Assembly: GCF_033547075.1 (NCBI RefSeq)
Contig: NZ_CP137891.1
Span: forward strand, 1,240,001 to 1,304,000
Source of the DNA: Flavobacterium ardleyense
GTDB taxonomy: Bacteria; Bacteroidota; Bacteroidia; Flavobacteriales; Flavobacteriaceae
DNA: 64,000 nucleotides
Direction: 5' to 3'
In this document: positions 1 through 7,461 of the stretch, piece after piece
Position numbering within the stretch: the stretch's first letter is position 1
How the letters are laid out: each line of letters opens with the position of its first letter
Notes under the pieces: generated by a model
Database searches by the model: none
The model's input: only the letters and a program-made list of their open reading frames with translations
What the model was told of the DNA's origin: nothing
Made by a program: the position numbers and the translations under genes

Positions 1-37
1 GTTCGGCTAGCGCCTCGGGTGCAATCCGTGCCCGCCA
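1..37 (+). repeat. REP element, left copy of the 37-bp inverted repeat
   Basis: These 37 bases recur in reverse complement without mismatch at 736-772. The repeat is GC-rich in an AT-rich region and holds short dyads such as GGC-tagc-GCC and CGGG...CCCG, as expected of a REP hairpin recognised as single-stranded DNA by a Y1 transposase. Confidence 0.75.
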
Positions 38-87
38 AGAAGAGTAAAAGAATTTCTTTTGTTTTGTTTAAATTTAAGCAGAGTAGA

Positions 88-114
88 TAGCCCGGATTTA
101 AGATCCGTGCCCGC
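88..114 (+). repeat. Inner REP-like repeat
   Basis: This copy shares the block ATCCGTGCCCGC with the 37-bp repeat and can fold through CGGAT (93-97) and ATCCG (103-107) with a 5-base loop. A related sequence appears in reverse orientation just outside the right repeat, near 778-801. The arrangement therefore resembles a small REP mosaic rather than one simple inverted repeat. Confidence 0.55.
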
Positions 115-153
115 GAACAACAAATTGGCATTCAAATAATATAAAATTAAAAA

Positions 154-707
154 ATGTCGACAAAATATAAAGCTACAACGACTGAAGACGCATACTTCAT
201 TACTCTTACCGTTGTCGATTGGATTGATGTTTTTACACGCTTAAGTCAGAAAAAAGTAATAATTGATGCTTTAAAATATTGTCAGCAAAATAAAGGATTG
301 GAAATTTATGCTTACGTTATTATGAGTAGTCATATTCATCTTCTATGCAAAGGAACTGATGGATTTATCCTTTCAGATATTATCAGAGATTTAAAAAGTT
401 TACCTCTAAGAAAATCATTCGAGCAATTATCGAAGAACCTGAAAGTAGAAGAGAATGGTTATTAGATTCATTTAAAGAAGCGTGTGCACAATTGAAGCGA
501 AATCAAGAATACAAAATATGGCAAGATGGTTATCATGCCGAACATATTTATAGCAATTCATTTATAAAGCAGAAAATCAGTTACATTCACAATGATCCAG
601 TAGAGGAGCTAGTAGTAAGCTCGCCGGAGCATTATTACTTTAGTTCAGCTAGAAATTATGCTGAAATGGAGAATGATTTGGATGTCGTTTTGTTGTATTT
701 ATTTTAA
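154..707 (+). pseudogene. REP-associated tyrosine transposase (RAYT, Y1_Tnp), frameshifted
   Basis: The N-terminal frame (154-465) carries the HUH motif SSHIHLL at about residues 58-64. The C-terminal frame holds the conserved helix YIHNDPVEE, whose tyrosine is the likely nucleophile, and the typical ending YYFSSARNY. The two frames join into one protein of about 184 aa, a normal length for this family, if the ribosome moves back one base at 390-396. The A-run there is A5; one more A would also restore the frame. The codons T-TTA-AAA form a canonical -1 slippery heptamer in the zero frame, so recoding is possible. A plain mutation or a sequencing error in the A-run is the simpler reading. RAYTs nick and join REP hairpins as single strands. 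Confidence 0.75.
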
Positions 708-735
708 AACTTCGAAATTACTAGAATTCTTATTG

Positions 736-772
736 TGGCGGGCACGGATTGCACCCGAGGCGCTAGCCGAAC
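736..772 (-). repeat. REP element, right copy of the 37-bp inverted repeat
   Basis: This is the exact reverse complement of bases 1-37 and begins 29 bases after the RAYT stop codon. Together with 1-37 it bounds the cassette. The adjoining 775-801 segment looks like a decayed inverted copy of the inner repeat at 88-114. Confidence 0.75.
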
Positions 773-803
773 TGACGAAGTAAATCCGCGCTATCGGAGT
801 CTA

Positions 804-920
804 ATTTGGCTAAAGTCTAAAAAATTGTCGCCAGCTGCAGAAGCATATTTGGAATTTCTAAGAAGTAATAAAGAGAAATATATGAATGAGAGGTTTGGTT
901 GGATTGATGATTTTAAATAA
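804..920 (+). pseudogene. C-terminal remnant, LysR-type regulator-like
   Basis: From 804 the frame reads IWLKSKKLSPAAEAYLEFL and continues to a stop at 920. The pattern of tryptophan, a basic residue, LSPAA, then an amphipathic helix is what I know from the last 40 residues of LysR-type regulators. No start codon or DNA-binding domain is present; the frame only extends left into REP sequence. I infer the stub of a regulator gene cut by the REP/RAYT cassette, with any 5-prime part left of the window. The assignment rests on one short motif and could be a chance match. Confidence 0.4.
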
Positions 921-1027
921 TTCAGTATCCTCTTGTGCAAATGTTAGAGATATGAATAAAAATATTTAGTATGATCTTATATTCAAAGACCGTATATTTC
1001 CAATGTACATTAGTTAACAGCAATATT

Positions 1028-1576
1028 ATGAAGCACCCTACAAAAATTCTAACTTTTTTACTTATTACGCTAATTGCGTGCAAAAACACTGAACCGGAAA
1101 AAGCGATTTCAAATCTTGAATTTGAACAGAAAGTATTTGAACAAGTTTTTATAAATGTTGTTGATTCAACCTATACTGACAAAAGGATTTACACCAGAAT
1201 TCCAACAAAAGCTCAAGAAAATGACCCTGATTTTCTTGCCGAAATAAACGCGATAGAAAAGGATACTTTAAATCTAATTATTGCAGTAGATAAGAGATTT
1301 ACAGACGTGGAAAAACTCAATACCCAAAAATTTATTTTCAAAGATTTTAATGAATTACCAAAATTTGAAAATTATACAAATTGGACAGAAAAATATAAGA
1401 AGTTTATTGGTGTAATGTCATTTTCATATATAACATTTGATAAAACCAAAGAAAATGGAAGTTTAGAAGTTTCATATAGATGTGGTGCAAATTGTGGACT
1501 TGGTTACAAAGTTTATCTGAAAAAAATTAATGGAAAATGGAAAGTAGTAAAGATTGAAGATACATGGATATCGTAA
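1028..1576 (+). CDS. Predicted lipoprotein of unknown function
   Basis: This is a 182-aa protein. I chose the ATG at 1028 over the one at 971 because it begins a standard lipoprotein signal: a basic N-terminus, a hydrophobic stretch and the lipobox LIAC with cysteine at residue 18. The mature part is rich in Lys, Glu and Asn and ends in a strand-rich segment with the pair CGANCG and the phrase NGKWKVV, common at the end of small Bacteroidetes lipoproteins with an NTF2-like or cystatin-like fold. I recognise no catalytic motif. It stands alone, with a LysR-like stub upstream and the convergent pirin gene downstream. Likely location is the outer or inner membrane on the periplasmic side. Confidence 0.7.
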   Translation: MKHPTKILTFLLITLIACKNTEPEKAISNLEFEQKVFEQVFINVVDSTYTDKRIYTRIPTKAQENDPDFLAEINAIEKDTLNLIIAVDKRFTDVEKLNTQKFIFKDFNELPKFENYTNWTEKYKKFIGVMSFSYITFDKTKENGSLEVSYRCGANCGLGYKVYLKKINGKWKVVKIEDTWIS

Positions 1577-1830
1577 GATACTGCTGGTAAAACACACTAT
1601 AAGCAATTTGGGTATTGGACTTAATTTGAAATTGGTTTTGTATTCGGAAGATTTGGCAAATCCGAAGATAAGGCTTAGTTTAATCCCAAACTGCTTGTAG
1701 AGTGAGAACGTTAGTTGCTCTATGCGACAGTATTAATTATAAATCCTGATCTGTATATAGTATTTTGAATGCACAAAAAAACTCACTTTTTAAGAAAGCG
1801 ACCTATTTCAGAATTCAATAATATTAGTAT

Positions 1831-2544
1831 TTACAAACTCATCGGCACTTCGATAATCAAGAATTTCGCTTGGCTTTTCGCTTGAATAGAAATCTGGTCT
1901 GTATCGTAAATTCCGATTGCGTCTTTGGTATTAAGTAGAGTATCTCCCACCAGAACATCCCCAGAAATAGACATTAGAAAAACGCCATTGCCAGGTTTTC
2001 TGATTTTGTAATCTGTCTGGATTCCACTTTCAAAATCACCTATAAACATCCAAGCATCTTGGTGAATCCAAACTCCTTCATCGTCTGGATTAGGAGATAA
2101 AATCTGTTGAAGTTTGTTGATGCTTCCAGATGGATCTATATTGATCTGATCGTAACGAGGCATAACATTTTGCTTATTCGGAAAAATCCAAATCTGAAAT
2201 AACTTTACTTGCTGATTACTGCTTTCATTTACTTCGCTATGCGTGACACCTGTTCCAGCGCTCATTACCTGAATATCGTTGGTCTCGATAACTTTTGAAT
2301 TTCCCATATCATCTTGATGACTAAGTGCGCCTTCAAAAGGAATGGTGATGATCTCCATATTATTATGAGGATGCATTCCGAAACCTCTTCCTCCGTCAAT
2401 AATGTCATCGTTAAGAACACGCAAAACTCCAAAATTCATTCGGCTTGAATCGTGATAACCTGCAAAACTAAAAGTATGATACGTTTCTAGCCATTCGTGT
2501 TTTGCATAACCTCGGCTATCGGCTTTGTAAAGTATTTGCTTCAT
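1831..2544 (-). CDS. Pirin family protein
   Basis: This is a 237-aa cupin-fold protein. The start at 2544 begins at MKQILYKADSRG, the usual beginning of bacterial pirins; the frame stays open to 2571 but adds only nine unlikely residues. The metal site is visible: H58 and H60 in GMHPHNNMEI, and H102 and E104 in GVTHSEVNE. Pirins bind Fe(II), and some bacterial members oxidise quercetin or act as regulators; the cellular role here cannot be read from sequence. It lies 72 bp downstream of the DUF6370-like gene on the same strand, so the two may be co-transcribed. No signal peptide is seen, consistent with a cytoplasmic protein. Confidence 0.9.
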   Translation of the reverse strand: MKQILYKADSRGYAKHEWLETYHTFSFAGYHDSSRMNFGVLRVLNDDIIDGGRGFGMHPHNNMEIITIPFEGALSHQDDMGNSKVIETNDIQVMSAGTGVTHSEVNESSNQQVKLFQIWIFPNKQNVMPRYDQINIDPSGSINKLQQILSPNPDDEGVWIHQDAWMFIGDFESGIQTDYKIRKPGNGVFLMSISGDVLVGDTLLNTKDAIGIYDTDQISIQAKSQAKFLIIEVPMSL

Positions 2545-2616
2545 TCTTTTTTGATTTTCGTAAATGCTCAAATAACCGCTATTTCTAAATCTAGACGGAA
2601 ATGGACAAAAGTTTTG

Positions 2617-2949
2617 TTATTTCTTTGCTTTTTCATCAACTTTTTTCAAGTCGAAATCTGTCGTATAAAACTTTCCATCGCGGATTGTTCCTGTTACAAC
2701 TGCTGTTCTGATAGCATTGCAAAAACCATCTTTTGCGTGTGCATCTCCAAAGCTTTCGATGGATTTTTCACCTTCTACAAAATAAGATTTTCCTTCGTAG
2801 CGAATTGCAAGATCACAACCGTGTCCTTCAAGTCCAAGTTGACATTGACCACAAGATGCTTCGACCGTTTGTTTATTAAGTTCAACTTTTCCTTGAGCGA
2901 AGCTAAAAGAAGCGGTTAGTAATAATAGGAAGATAGATAGATTTTTCAT
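2617..2949 (-). CDS. DUF6370 family secreted protein
   Basis: This is a 110-aa protein with a clear signal peptide (about residues 1-19, ending SFAQ). The mature domain begins with the cysteine pattern SCGQCQ at residues 33-36, then C45 in GHGCDL and a further cysteine near residue 77. It is followed by two short strand pairs (KSYFVEG, GKFYTTDFDL). I recognise this as the DUF6370 type found across Bacteroidetes, with no known biochemical role. The four cysteines could bind a metal or form disulfides in the periplasm. It precedes the pirin gene on the same strand. The start is secure because the signal peptide begins at the first methionine. Confidence 0.8.
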   Translation of the reverse strand: MKNLSIFLLLLTASFSFAQGKVELNKQTVEASCGQCQLGLEGHGCDLAIRYEGKSYFVEGEKSIESFGDAHAKDGFCNAIRTAVVTGTIRDGKFYTTDFDLKKVDEKAKK

Positions 2950-3060
2950 TTTTTGATGTTTTAAATTGTATAAGCAAATAATTCCAGTTAGATTTTTTGC
3001 TGTGCTAATTTAGGCAATTTTTACAGTAGAGTGTGATTTTCAACTGTTATAATAAGTCAC

Positions 3061-3089
3061 AAAAAAAGAGGAAACTGAATTTCCTCTTT
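3061..3089 (-). terminator. Rho-independent terminator downstream of aspC
   Basis: The stem AAAGAGGAAA (3065-3074) pairs with TTTCCTCTTT (3080-3089) around a 5-base loop. Read on the minus strand the stem is followed by a run of seven T. It would end the desaturase-aspC transcript, leaving the GC-rich element at 3121-3252 inside the 3-prime untranslated region. Confidence 0.75.
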
Positions 3090-3120
3090 CTGATATTTAT
3101 ATTTCATGCTATGTTTAGTG

Positions 3121-3252
3121 GCAATTTATTTCAATGGTACCGTGGTCTGCGTGAAGGATGGGAACGGCATCCTTTGCTGCCCTTTTTTGGGCAGGAAAGA
3201 TACAGTGGACAGCCTGACAGCGCTGTAGCCTGCGGAGGCGGTGGCACGCCCA
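3121..3252 (-). repeat. GC-rich interspersed element in the aspC 3-prime region
   Basis: A GC-rich, non-coding stretch lies between the aspC stop and its terminator. Read on the minus strand it begins GGGCGTGCC and ends in CATCCTTCACGC, with an internal perfect hairpin CTGCCC (3177-3182) / GGGCAG (3189-3194) around TTTTTT. The pattern of GGGCGTGCC followed by hairpins and ATCC..CACGC is one I know from many Bacteroidetes intergenic regions; its function is unknown to me. The short open frames here are composition artefacts. Confidence 0.5.
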
Positions 3253-3263
3253 AAAGAAAAATA

Positions 3264-4457
3264 TTATTTCTCTGTTAATGCTAATTTGATTCGGCGGAAA
3301 GCTTCTGTCAATTGTTCTTCGCTTGTGGCATACGATAGTCGCAGGCAATCTGGATTTCCAAACGCTTCACCTGTTACTGTTGCAACATTTGCTTCGGCCA
3401 AAAGATACATGGCAAGATCGGTTGCATCCTTAATATGAGTGCCTTTCAGTGTTTTGCCAAAATAGTAGGAAACATCTGGGAATACGTAAAACGCGCCTTC
3501 GGGAACATTGATTTTGAGTCCTGGAATATCCTGAATTAACCCAACTACTAAATCGCGTCTTTTATGAAAAGCCTCAACCATATAATTCAACACTTTCGGA
3601 TCTGCCTCCACCGCCGCAATCGTTGCACGTTGCGCGATAGAATTGGCGCCACTCGTCACTTGACCTTGCATTTTAGTGCACGCTTTTGCGATAAATTCGG
3701 GTGCTCCAATATATCCAATTCTCCATCCAGTCATCGCGAATGCTTTGGCAACGCCGTTGACAGTTATCGTTTTTTCTAGCATTCCTGGAATGGAAGCGAT
3801 GCTGCAAAAAGTGCCCGAAAAATTAATATGCTCGTAGATTTCGTCTGAAACGACGAATATGTTAGGGTGTTTTTCTAATACTTTTGCCAACTCGGTCAAC
3901 TCTTCACGACTATATACAGATCCACTAGGATTGCATGGCGAACTGTACCAAACCATCTTTGTTTTTGGGGTAATTGCTGCTTCTAATTGCGCTGCGGTAA
4001 TTTTGAAATCGCTTTCAATAGAAGTTGGAACTTCCACTGGAATTCCACCCGCCATTTTGATAATTTCAAAGTATGAAACCCAGTAAGGGGCTGGAAGTAT
4101 AACCTCATCACCATCATTTAACATTACTTGTGCAATATTGTAAAGTGACTGTTTTGCACCTGTAGAAACGACAATATTTGAAGGTTTGTAATCTAAATCG
4201 TTGTCTCTTTTGAATTTTTTGCAAATCGCTTCTTTCAAATCTGCGTATCCGTCAACTGGCGAATAAGTGCTGTAATTTTGATCAATTGCTTCTTTTGCCG
4301 CTTCTTTGATAAAGTCGGGTGTATTAAAATCAGGTTCGCCCAAACTCAGGCTAATTATATCTCGTCCTTGTGCTTTGAGATCGCGGGCAAGTGCCGCCAT
4401 TGCTAGGGTTTGTGATGTTGAAAGTTTATTTATTCTGTCTGATAAAAGGTTGTTCAT
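3264..4457 (-). CDS. aspC: Pyridoxal-phosphate aminotransferase, aspartate type
   Basis: This is a 397-aa class I aminotransferase of the I-gamma aspartate/prephenate aminotransferase type. It transfers the amino group between aspartate and 2-oxoglutarate using PLP. Visible residues are N176 in CNPSG, D205 and Y208 in VSDEIYEH for the PLP ring, and K238 in VAKAFAMTGWRIGY as the Schiff-base lysine. The C-terminal arginine that binds the substrate carboxylate lies in CLRLSYATS. Length is full. It is followed by the GC-rich element and a terminator, and preceded at 56 bp by the desaturase gene on the same strand. The specific substrate (aspartate, or aromatic/prephenate) cannot be fixed from motifs alone. 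Confidence 0.9.
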   Translation of the reverse strand: MNNLLSDRINKLSTSQTLAMAALARDLKAQGRDIISLSLGEPDFNTPDFIKEAAKEAIDQNYSTYSPVDGYADLKEAICKKFKRDNDLDYKPSNIVVSTGAKQSLYNIAQVMLNDGDEVILPAPYWVSYFEIIKMAGGIPVEVPTSIESDFKITAAQLEAAITPKTKMVWYSSPCNPSGSVYSREELTELAKVLEKHPNIFVVSDEIYEHINFSGTFCSIASIPGMLEKTITVNGVAKAFAMTGWRIGYIGAPEFIAKACTKMQGQVTSGANSIAQRATIAAVEADPKVLNYMVEAFHKRRDLVVGLIQDIPGLKINVPEGAFYVFPDVSYYFGKTLKGTHIKDATDLAMYLLAEANVATVTGEAFGNPDCLRLSYATSEEQLTEAFRRIKLALTEK

Positions 4458-4513
4458 TGGGCAATTGTTAGTTGACGTTTCTAGTTAGTTGAATTTTTGT
4501 ATGATTCTTAATT

Positions 4514-5611
4514 TTAAGCGGTAATTGCAGGCTTCATTCCCAAATGTTTCAGGTGTCGAAAGTGAGCTGCAATAGCCTCTCTCGTAGTTTTAAATTCGTG
4601 GTAAGGCAAATTGCATTCAGCTGCAGTTTGCTTAACGATTTCGGCAATTTTCCCGTAATGCACGTGGCTGATATTTGGAAAAATATGGTGCTCGATTTGG
4701 TGGTTAAGTCCGCCAGTGAACCAGTTGACGATCGCATTTTTTGGGGCAAAGTTGGCTGTAGTATATAATTGATGAATAGCCCAAGTGTTTTCAAGCTCGC
4801 CATCTTCATTCGGAACAGGATTGGCAGTCTCCTCAACCACGTGGGCTAATTGGAATACGATACTCAATATCAATCCTGCAGTATAGTGCATGATAAAAAA
4901 TCCTAGAAGCACTTTCCACCACGTGATTCCGATTGCCATCGGAAGCACAATCCAAATACATACGTAAATGATTTTGGTAATGATCAGCGTGGTCCAAAGA
5001 ATCTTCGGACTTTTTGCTTCTCCGTAAGATAATTTACGTTTAAGGTAATTCCGCATTTGTTTAAAATCTGTGGTAATTGCCCAATTGAAAGTTAGCAATC
5101 CGTAAAGAAATACAGAGTAATAATGTTGAAAACGGTGAATCTTTAACCACTCAGTTTCGTGAGTAAAACGGATGATTCTTCCGGCGTCAAGATCCTCATC
5201 GTGGCCTTTGATATTGGTATAAGTATGATGCAAAACATTGTGTTGCACCTGCCAGTTATGAACATTTCCGGCTAATACGTAAATGCTTCCACCCATAAAT
5301 TTATTAACCCAAGACTTGGTCGAATACGCACCATGATTCCCATCGTGCATGACGTTCATTCCGATTCCTGCCATTCCAACCCCCATGACAACACTCAATA
5401 AAAGGTGTAGCCAAATTGAAAGATCAAGCAATAATATTAGGAAATAGGGTGTGAGAAATATTGTAAATAGAATAACTGTTTTCAGGTAAATCTTCCAATT
5501 TCCTGTTTTTTTGATGTTATTATCTTTAAAATAAGAATTTACACGTGAATTTAAAGTTCTGAAAAACTTAAGTTTATCTTGTCTAGCGAAGGTTGGTATG
5601 GTTGTATTCAT
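4514..5611 (-). CDS. Membrane fatty acid desaturase (acyl-CoA/acyl-lipid type)
   Basis: This is a 365-aa integral membrane di-iron desaturase. The three histidine boxes are present and correctly spaced: H89-DGN-H93, H124-NVL-H128-H129 and Q305-IE-H308-H309. Hydrophobic spans lie at about 45-80, 205-225 and 235-255. The QxxHH third box and the short N-terminus without cytochrome b5 place it with the linoleoyl-CoA/delta-6 desaturase-like group of Bacteroidetes, which probably takes electrons from a separate ferredoxin. Expected role is introducing cis double bonds to keep membranes fluid in the cold; regioselectivity cannot be inferred. The gene is on the same strand as aspC and has its own promoter-like box upstream. 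Confidence 0.88.
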   Translation of the reverse strand: MNTTIPTFARQDKLKFFRTLNSRVNSYFKDNNIKKTGNWKIYLKTVILFTIFLTPYFLILLLDLSIWLHLLLSVVMGVGMAGIGMNVMHDGNHGAYSTKSWVNKFMGGSIYVLAGNVHNWQVQHNVLHHTYTNIKGHDEDLDAGRIIRFTHETEWLKIHRFQHYYSVFLYGLLTFNWAITTDFKQMRNYLKRKLSYGEAKSPKILWTTLIITKIIYVCIWIVLPMAIGITWWKVLLGFFIMHYTAGLILSIVFQLAHVVEETANPVPNEDGELENTWAIHQLYTTANFAPKNAIVNWFTGGLNHQIEHHIFPNISHVHYGKIAEIVKQTAAECNLPYHEFKTTREAIAAHFRHLKHLGMKPAITA

Positions 5612-5641
5612 ATATTATAGGTGGTAAAAAAAAATCTTTTT

Positions 5642-5649
5642 CAAAGTTA
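5642..5649 (-). promoter_or_regulatory. -7 box of the desaturase promoter
   Basis: On the minus strand the sequence reads TAACTTTG, matching the Bacteroidetes -7 consensus TAnnTTTG, 30 bases upstream of the ATG. No clear TTG is seen at the -33 position, so confidence is moderate. Confidence 0.5.
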
Positions 5650-5754
5650 GATTAATCTCAGTTTAGAAACGAAAAATTAGACTAGAAATTTCATTGCTTG
5701 ATGAAAATAGTTTTGGAATTGAAATTTGGTTATTGCGTTCACAAGTTATTTGTA

Positions 5755-5975
5755 GTTAACGGTTTACGGTTTGGGAGCGGTCCGCCTTTAGCTATCAGCT
5801 GTTAGCTTACTAACTTCTTCGACAAAGTCGAATTATTCTTTTCGAAACATTTCGTCAAATTCCCAAACTAACAGTTGCTAGTTGAAAGTAATACATATAT
5901 CGTTCCAAAGATTATTAGTGATTAGCTGACAGCTATTAGCGGTCAGCAGTCAGCAATCAGCTTTTAGCTAGTTGC
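5755..5975 (-). repeat. Heptanucleotide repeat arrays, left side
   Basis: Three runs keep a strict 7-base period: 5755-5775 (gttaacg, gtttacg, gtttggg), 5786-5806 (ctttagc, tatcagc, tgttagc) and 5920-5975 (gattagc, tgacagc, tattagc, ggtcagc, agtcagc, aatcagc, ttttagc, tagttgc). The second and third runs read as GCTNNNN units on the opposite strand. They fill the region between the desaturase and the IS element, where I see no gene. Confidence 0.7.
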
Positions 5976-6113
5976 AGTTGCGAACAAAGGATTTATTACA
6001 GTAAATGTTGGTTGTGAAGTAATTTTGGTGCAAATGTGTTTTAGCAAAAATATAAAACTTGGATTTTCCGACTAATTTTTTTCATTCTTTAAGTCGTTTT
6101 TGAACATCCCTAA

Positions 6114-7372
6114 TTAGTGTTGACCGTTTTTAGTTAATGATTCATAGTTAAAAATAGTAAATTTCGGTCTGTCTTCTAACTTTAATGTTGCCCAATATTT
6201 TTCAAAATTATTTGGGCTCATTTTAGGAAGATTTTTGTGTACTCTTATTTGATTATAATTGTTTACTGCCTTCTTAACACAGCGTTTTAATTCATTGAAG
6301 TTCTTGGGCTTCCAATAACTTAGATACTCTTCTTTTATCGTTCTATTGATGCGTTCTGCGTAAGCATTGTCTAAGCCACTTAATGACATACTAATTTTTG
6401 TATTATTTATCTTCAGTAGATCTATATATTGATGATATGTATATTGACTACCTCGGTCTGAATGATGGATAGTGGGAGCTTTATTGTGTTGCAGAGCCAT
6501 TTTAAGGGCTTTTACATTTGCTAGAGCCCTCATATTATCTGACACTTCATAACCAACTATTTTTTTGTTGTATACATCAATTATAAATACTGCGTAATAA
6601 TGTTTATTGTTTACCGGCAAGTATGTTAAATCAGACTGCCACACTGTATTCGGAGCAGTTATTTCTAGCCCTTTTATCAGGTTAGGATATACTACCTTTC
6701 CCGCTACAGTAGTACGTTTGTAATTCTTAACTTTCCTAATCCTATAGCCAAGATCCATCATAGTGCCGATAAATCTATCACGTCCAATAAAACTTGGTTC
6801 TAAGATTTGATACATCTTTTCTACTCCACAGCCTGGATGATCCTCGCGAAGATCATCGGCCTCAGCTACAAGCTGTAGTAATTGTCGGTCAAAAATAGCC
6901 TGTCTGCGTTCGTACTGGTAAACAGCTTGCTTGCTTATTCCTACAGCGCGATACAGTTGGTTCAGACTAAACCTTAAACCTCTTTTGTTTGCTTTGAACC
7001 AGTTGATTGTGGAGTGTTGGACTTTTTTTTAATGTCAATATTGAGTTCGTCGCTAGCTACATCGATTATCTTTTCCAGATAATCAATTGTGATTTGTTTT
7101 CGCCCAACAATTGCTTCCAATTCTTGGATACGTGCCTGCATTTCTTTGAGTTTGTGAGTGCTACTGTCTTTCATTTCTACGATAATTGATCCTTTCTCAT
7201 TAAAGGTAGAGAATTTATAAATCCAATTGTAAATTGTGACGTTGCATACTCCGTGTAATTTCTCTAGTTGGCGGACACTAAATCGACCAGATTCGAAATC
7301 TCCCACAATCTGACGCTTAAACTCTTCTGAGTAATTACGTTGCTTTTTTAAAGTTTTTAAATTTGCTTTCAT
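6114..7372 (-). CDS. IS3-family transposase OrfAB (by -1 frameshift)
   Basis: The catalytic frame has an ATG at 6815, but upstream of it remains open to the A8G run at 7022-7030 and continues the family's N-terminal HTH_21 part (NQLYRAVGISKQAVYQY, then DHPGCG). Slipping -1 at A-AAA-AAG fuses it to OrfA, as in IS150. In ATG-6815 numbering the DDE residues are D62 (WQSDLTYL), D120 (HHSDRGSQY) and E154 (AYAERINRTIK). The rve integrase core covers about residues 55-160, followed by the C-terminal RVHKNLPKMSP motif. The protein cuts and joins the element's ends through a circular intermediate, as known for the IS3 family. No inactivating change is seen. Confidence 0.85.
6974..7372 (-). CDS. IS3-family OrfA, helix-turn-helix DNA-binding protein
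   Basis: This is a 132-aa basic protein. Residues about 12-55 form the HTH_Tnp_1 domain (RNYSEEFKRQIV through CNVTIYNWIYKF). Residues about 70-110 carry heptad leucines (LKEMQARIQELEAIVGRKQ), the leucine zipper used for multimerisation in this family. OrfA binds the terminal repeats and normally limits transposition. The reading frame passes through the slippery A-run and ends at TAA at 6974, 16 codons after the frameshift site. The family assignment is secure from the domain order and the downstream integrase core. Confidence 0.85.
   Translation of the reverse strand: MKANLKTLKKQRNYSEEFKRQIVGDFESGRFSVRQLEKLHGVCNVTIYNWIYKFSTFNEKGSIIVEMKDSSTHKLKEMQARIQELEAIVGRKQITIDYLEKIIDVASDELNIDIKKKSNTPQSTGSKQTKEV
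7022..7030 (-). promoter_or_regulatory. -1 ribosomal frameshift site (A8G) of the IS
   Basis: On the minus strand eight A are followed by G. In the OrfA frame the codons are AAA AAA AAG, so the canonical heptamer A-AAA-AAG is present, and the -1 frame continues directly into the OrfB reading frame. This is the standard recoding signal of IS3-family elements. Confidence 0.8.
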
Positions 7373-7424
7373 AAGTGTTGACTTTTGTAAAAAGTGGTCA
7401 ACCTATATCAGGGACATACATTTT

Positions 7425-7459
7425 GCTAAAGGCTAAAGGCTGTCAGCTGATTGCTCTAA
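7425..7459 (+). repeat. Heptanucleotide array abutting the IS right end
   Basis: Five units in exact 7-base register (gctaaag, gctaaag, gctgtca, gctgatt, gctctaa) start 5 bases after the IS right end and finish 3 bases before the stop codon of the truncated antitoxin frame. The unit consensus is GCTNNNN, the same as on the other side of the IS and near rsmG. Confidence 0.7.
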
Positions 7460-7461
7460 AT

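Larger units (their letters stand above)
1..772 (+). mobile_element. REP-flanked RAYT cassette
   Basis: A single transposase-like reading frame (154-707) lies between a perfect 37-bp inverted repeat at 1-37 and 736-772, with a third related repeat at 88-114. This matches REP-associated tyrosine transposases, which sit between the REP sequences they are thought to mobilise. The left repeat starts at the first base of the window, so more REP copies or the broken host gene may lie outside. The transposase frame carries a frameshift, so present activity is uncertain. The sequence after the right repeat reads as the tail of a LysR-type regulator, suggesting insertion at a gene end. Confidence 0.75.
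6101..7420 (-). mobile_element. IS3-family insertion sequence, IS150-like, about 1320 bp
   Basis: The element encodes OrfA and an OrfAB fusion on the minus strand. Its ends are imperfect inverted repeats: the left begins TGAACATCCCTAATTAGTG at 6101, and the right, read inward from 7420, begins TGTATGTCCCTGATATAGG; both continue with TTGACC. A TTTT direct repeat (6097-6100 and 7421-7424) flanks it, a plausible target-site duplication. Both frames, the frameshift site and the DDE residues are intact, so the copy may be active. It sits between heptamer arrays and right next to a truncated antitoxin gene. Confidence 0.85.

Noticed and set aside
735..803. The N-terminal part of the 61-codon frame as a gene start
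   Set aside because: These codons are the right REP repeat read as protein; only the part from 804 has protein character.
2497..2919. A 140-codon frame on the plus strand over the pirin and DUF6370 genes
   Set aside because: The minus strand encodes two recognisable proteins with signal peptide and metal ligands; the plus-strand translation is Phe/Cys-rich noise spanning two genes.
3033..3348. Short frames over the GC-rich element behind aspC
   Set aside because: Their lengths follow from the GC-rich composition; one overlaps the aspC 3-prime end and both cross hairpins and the terminator.
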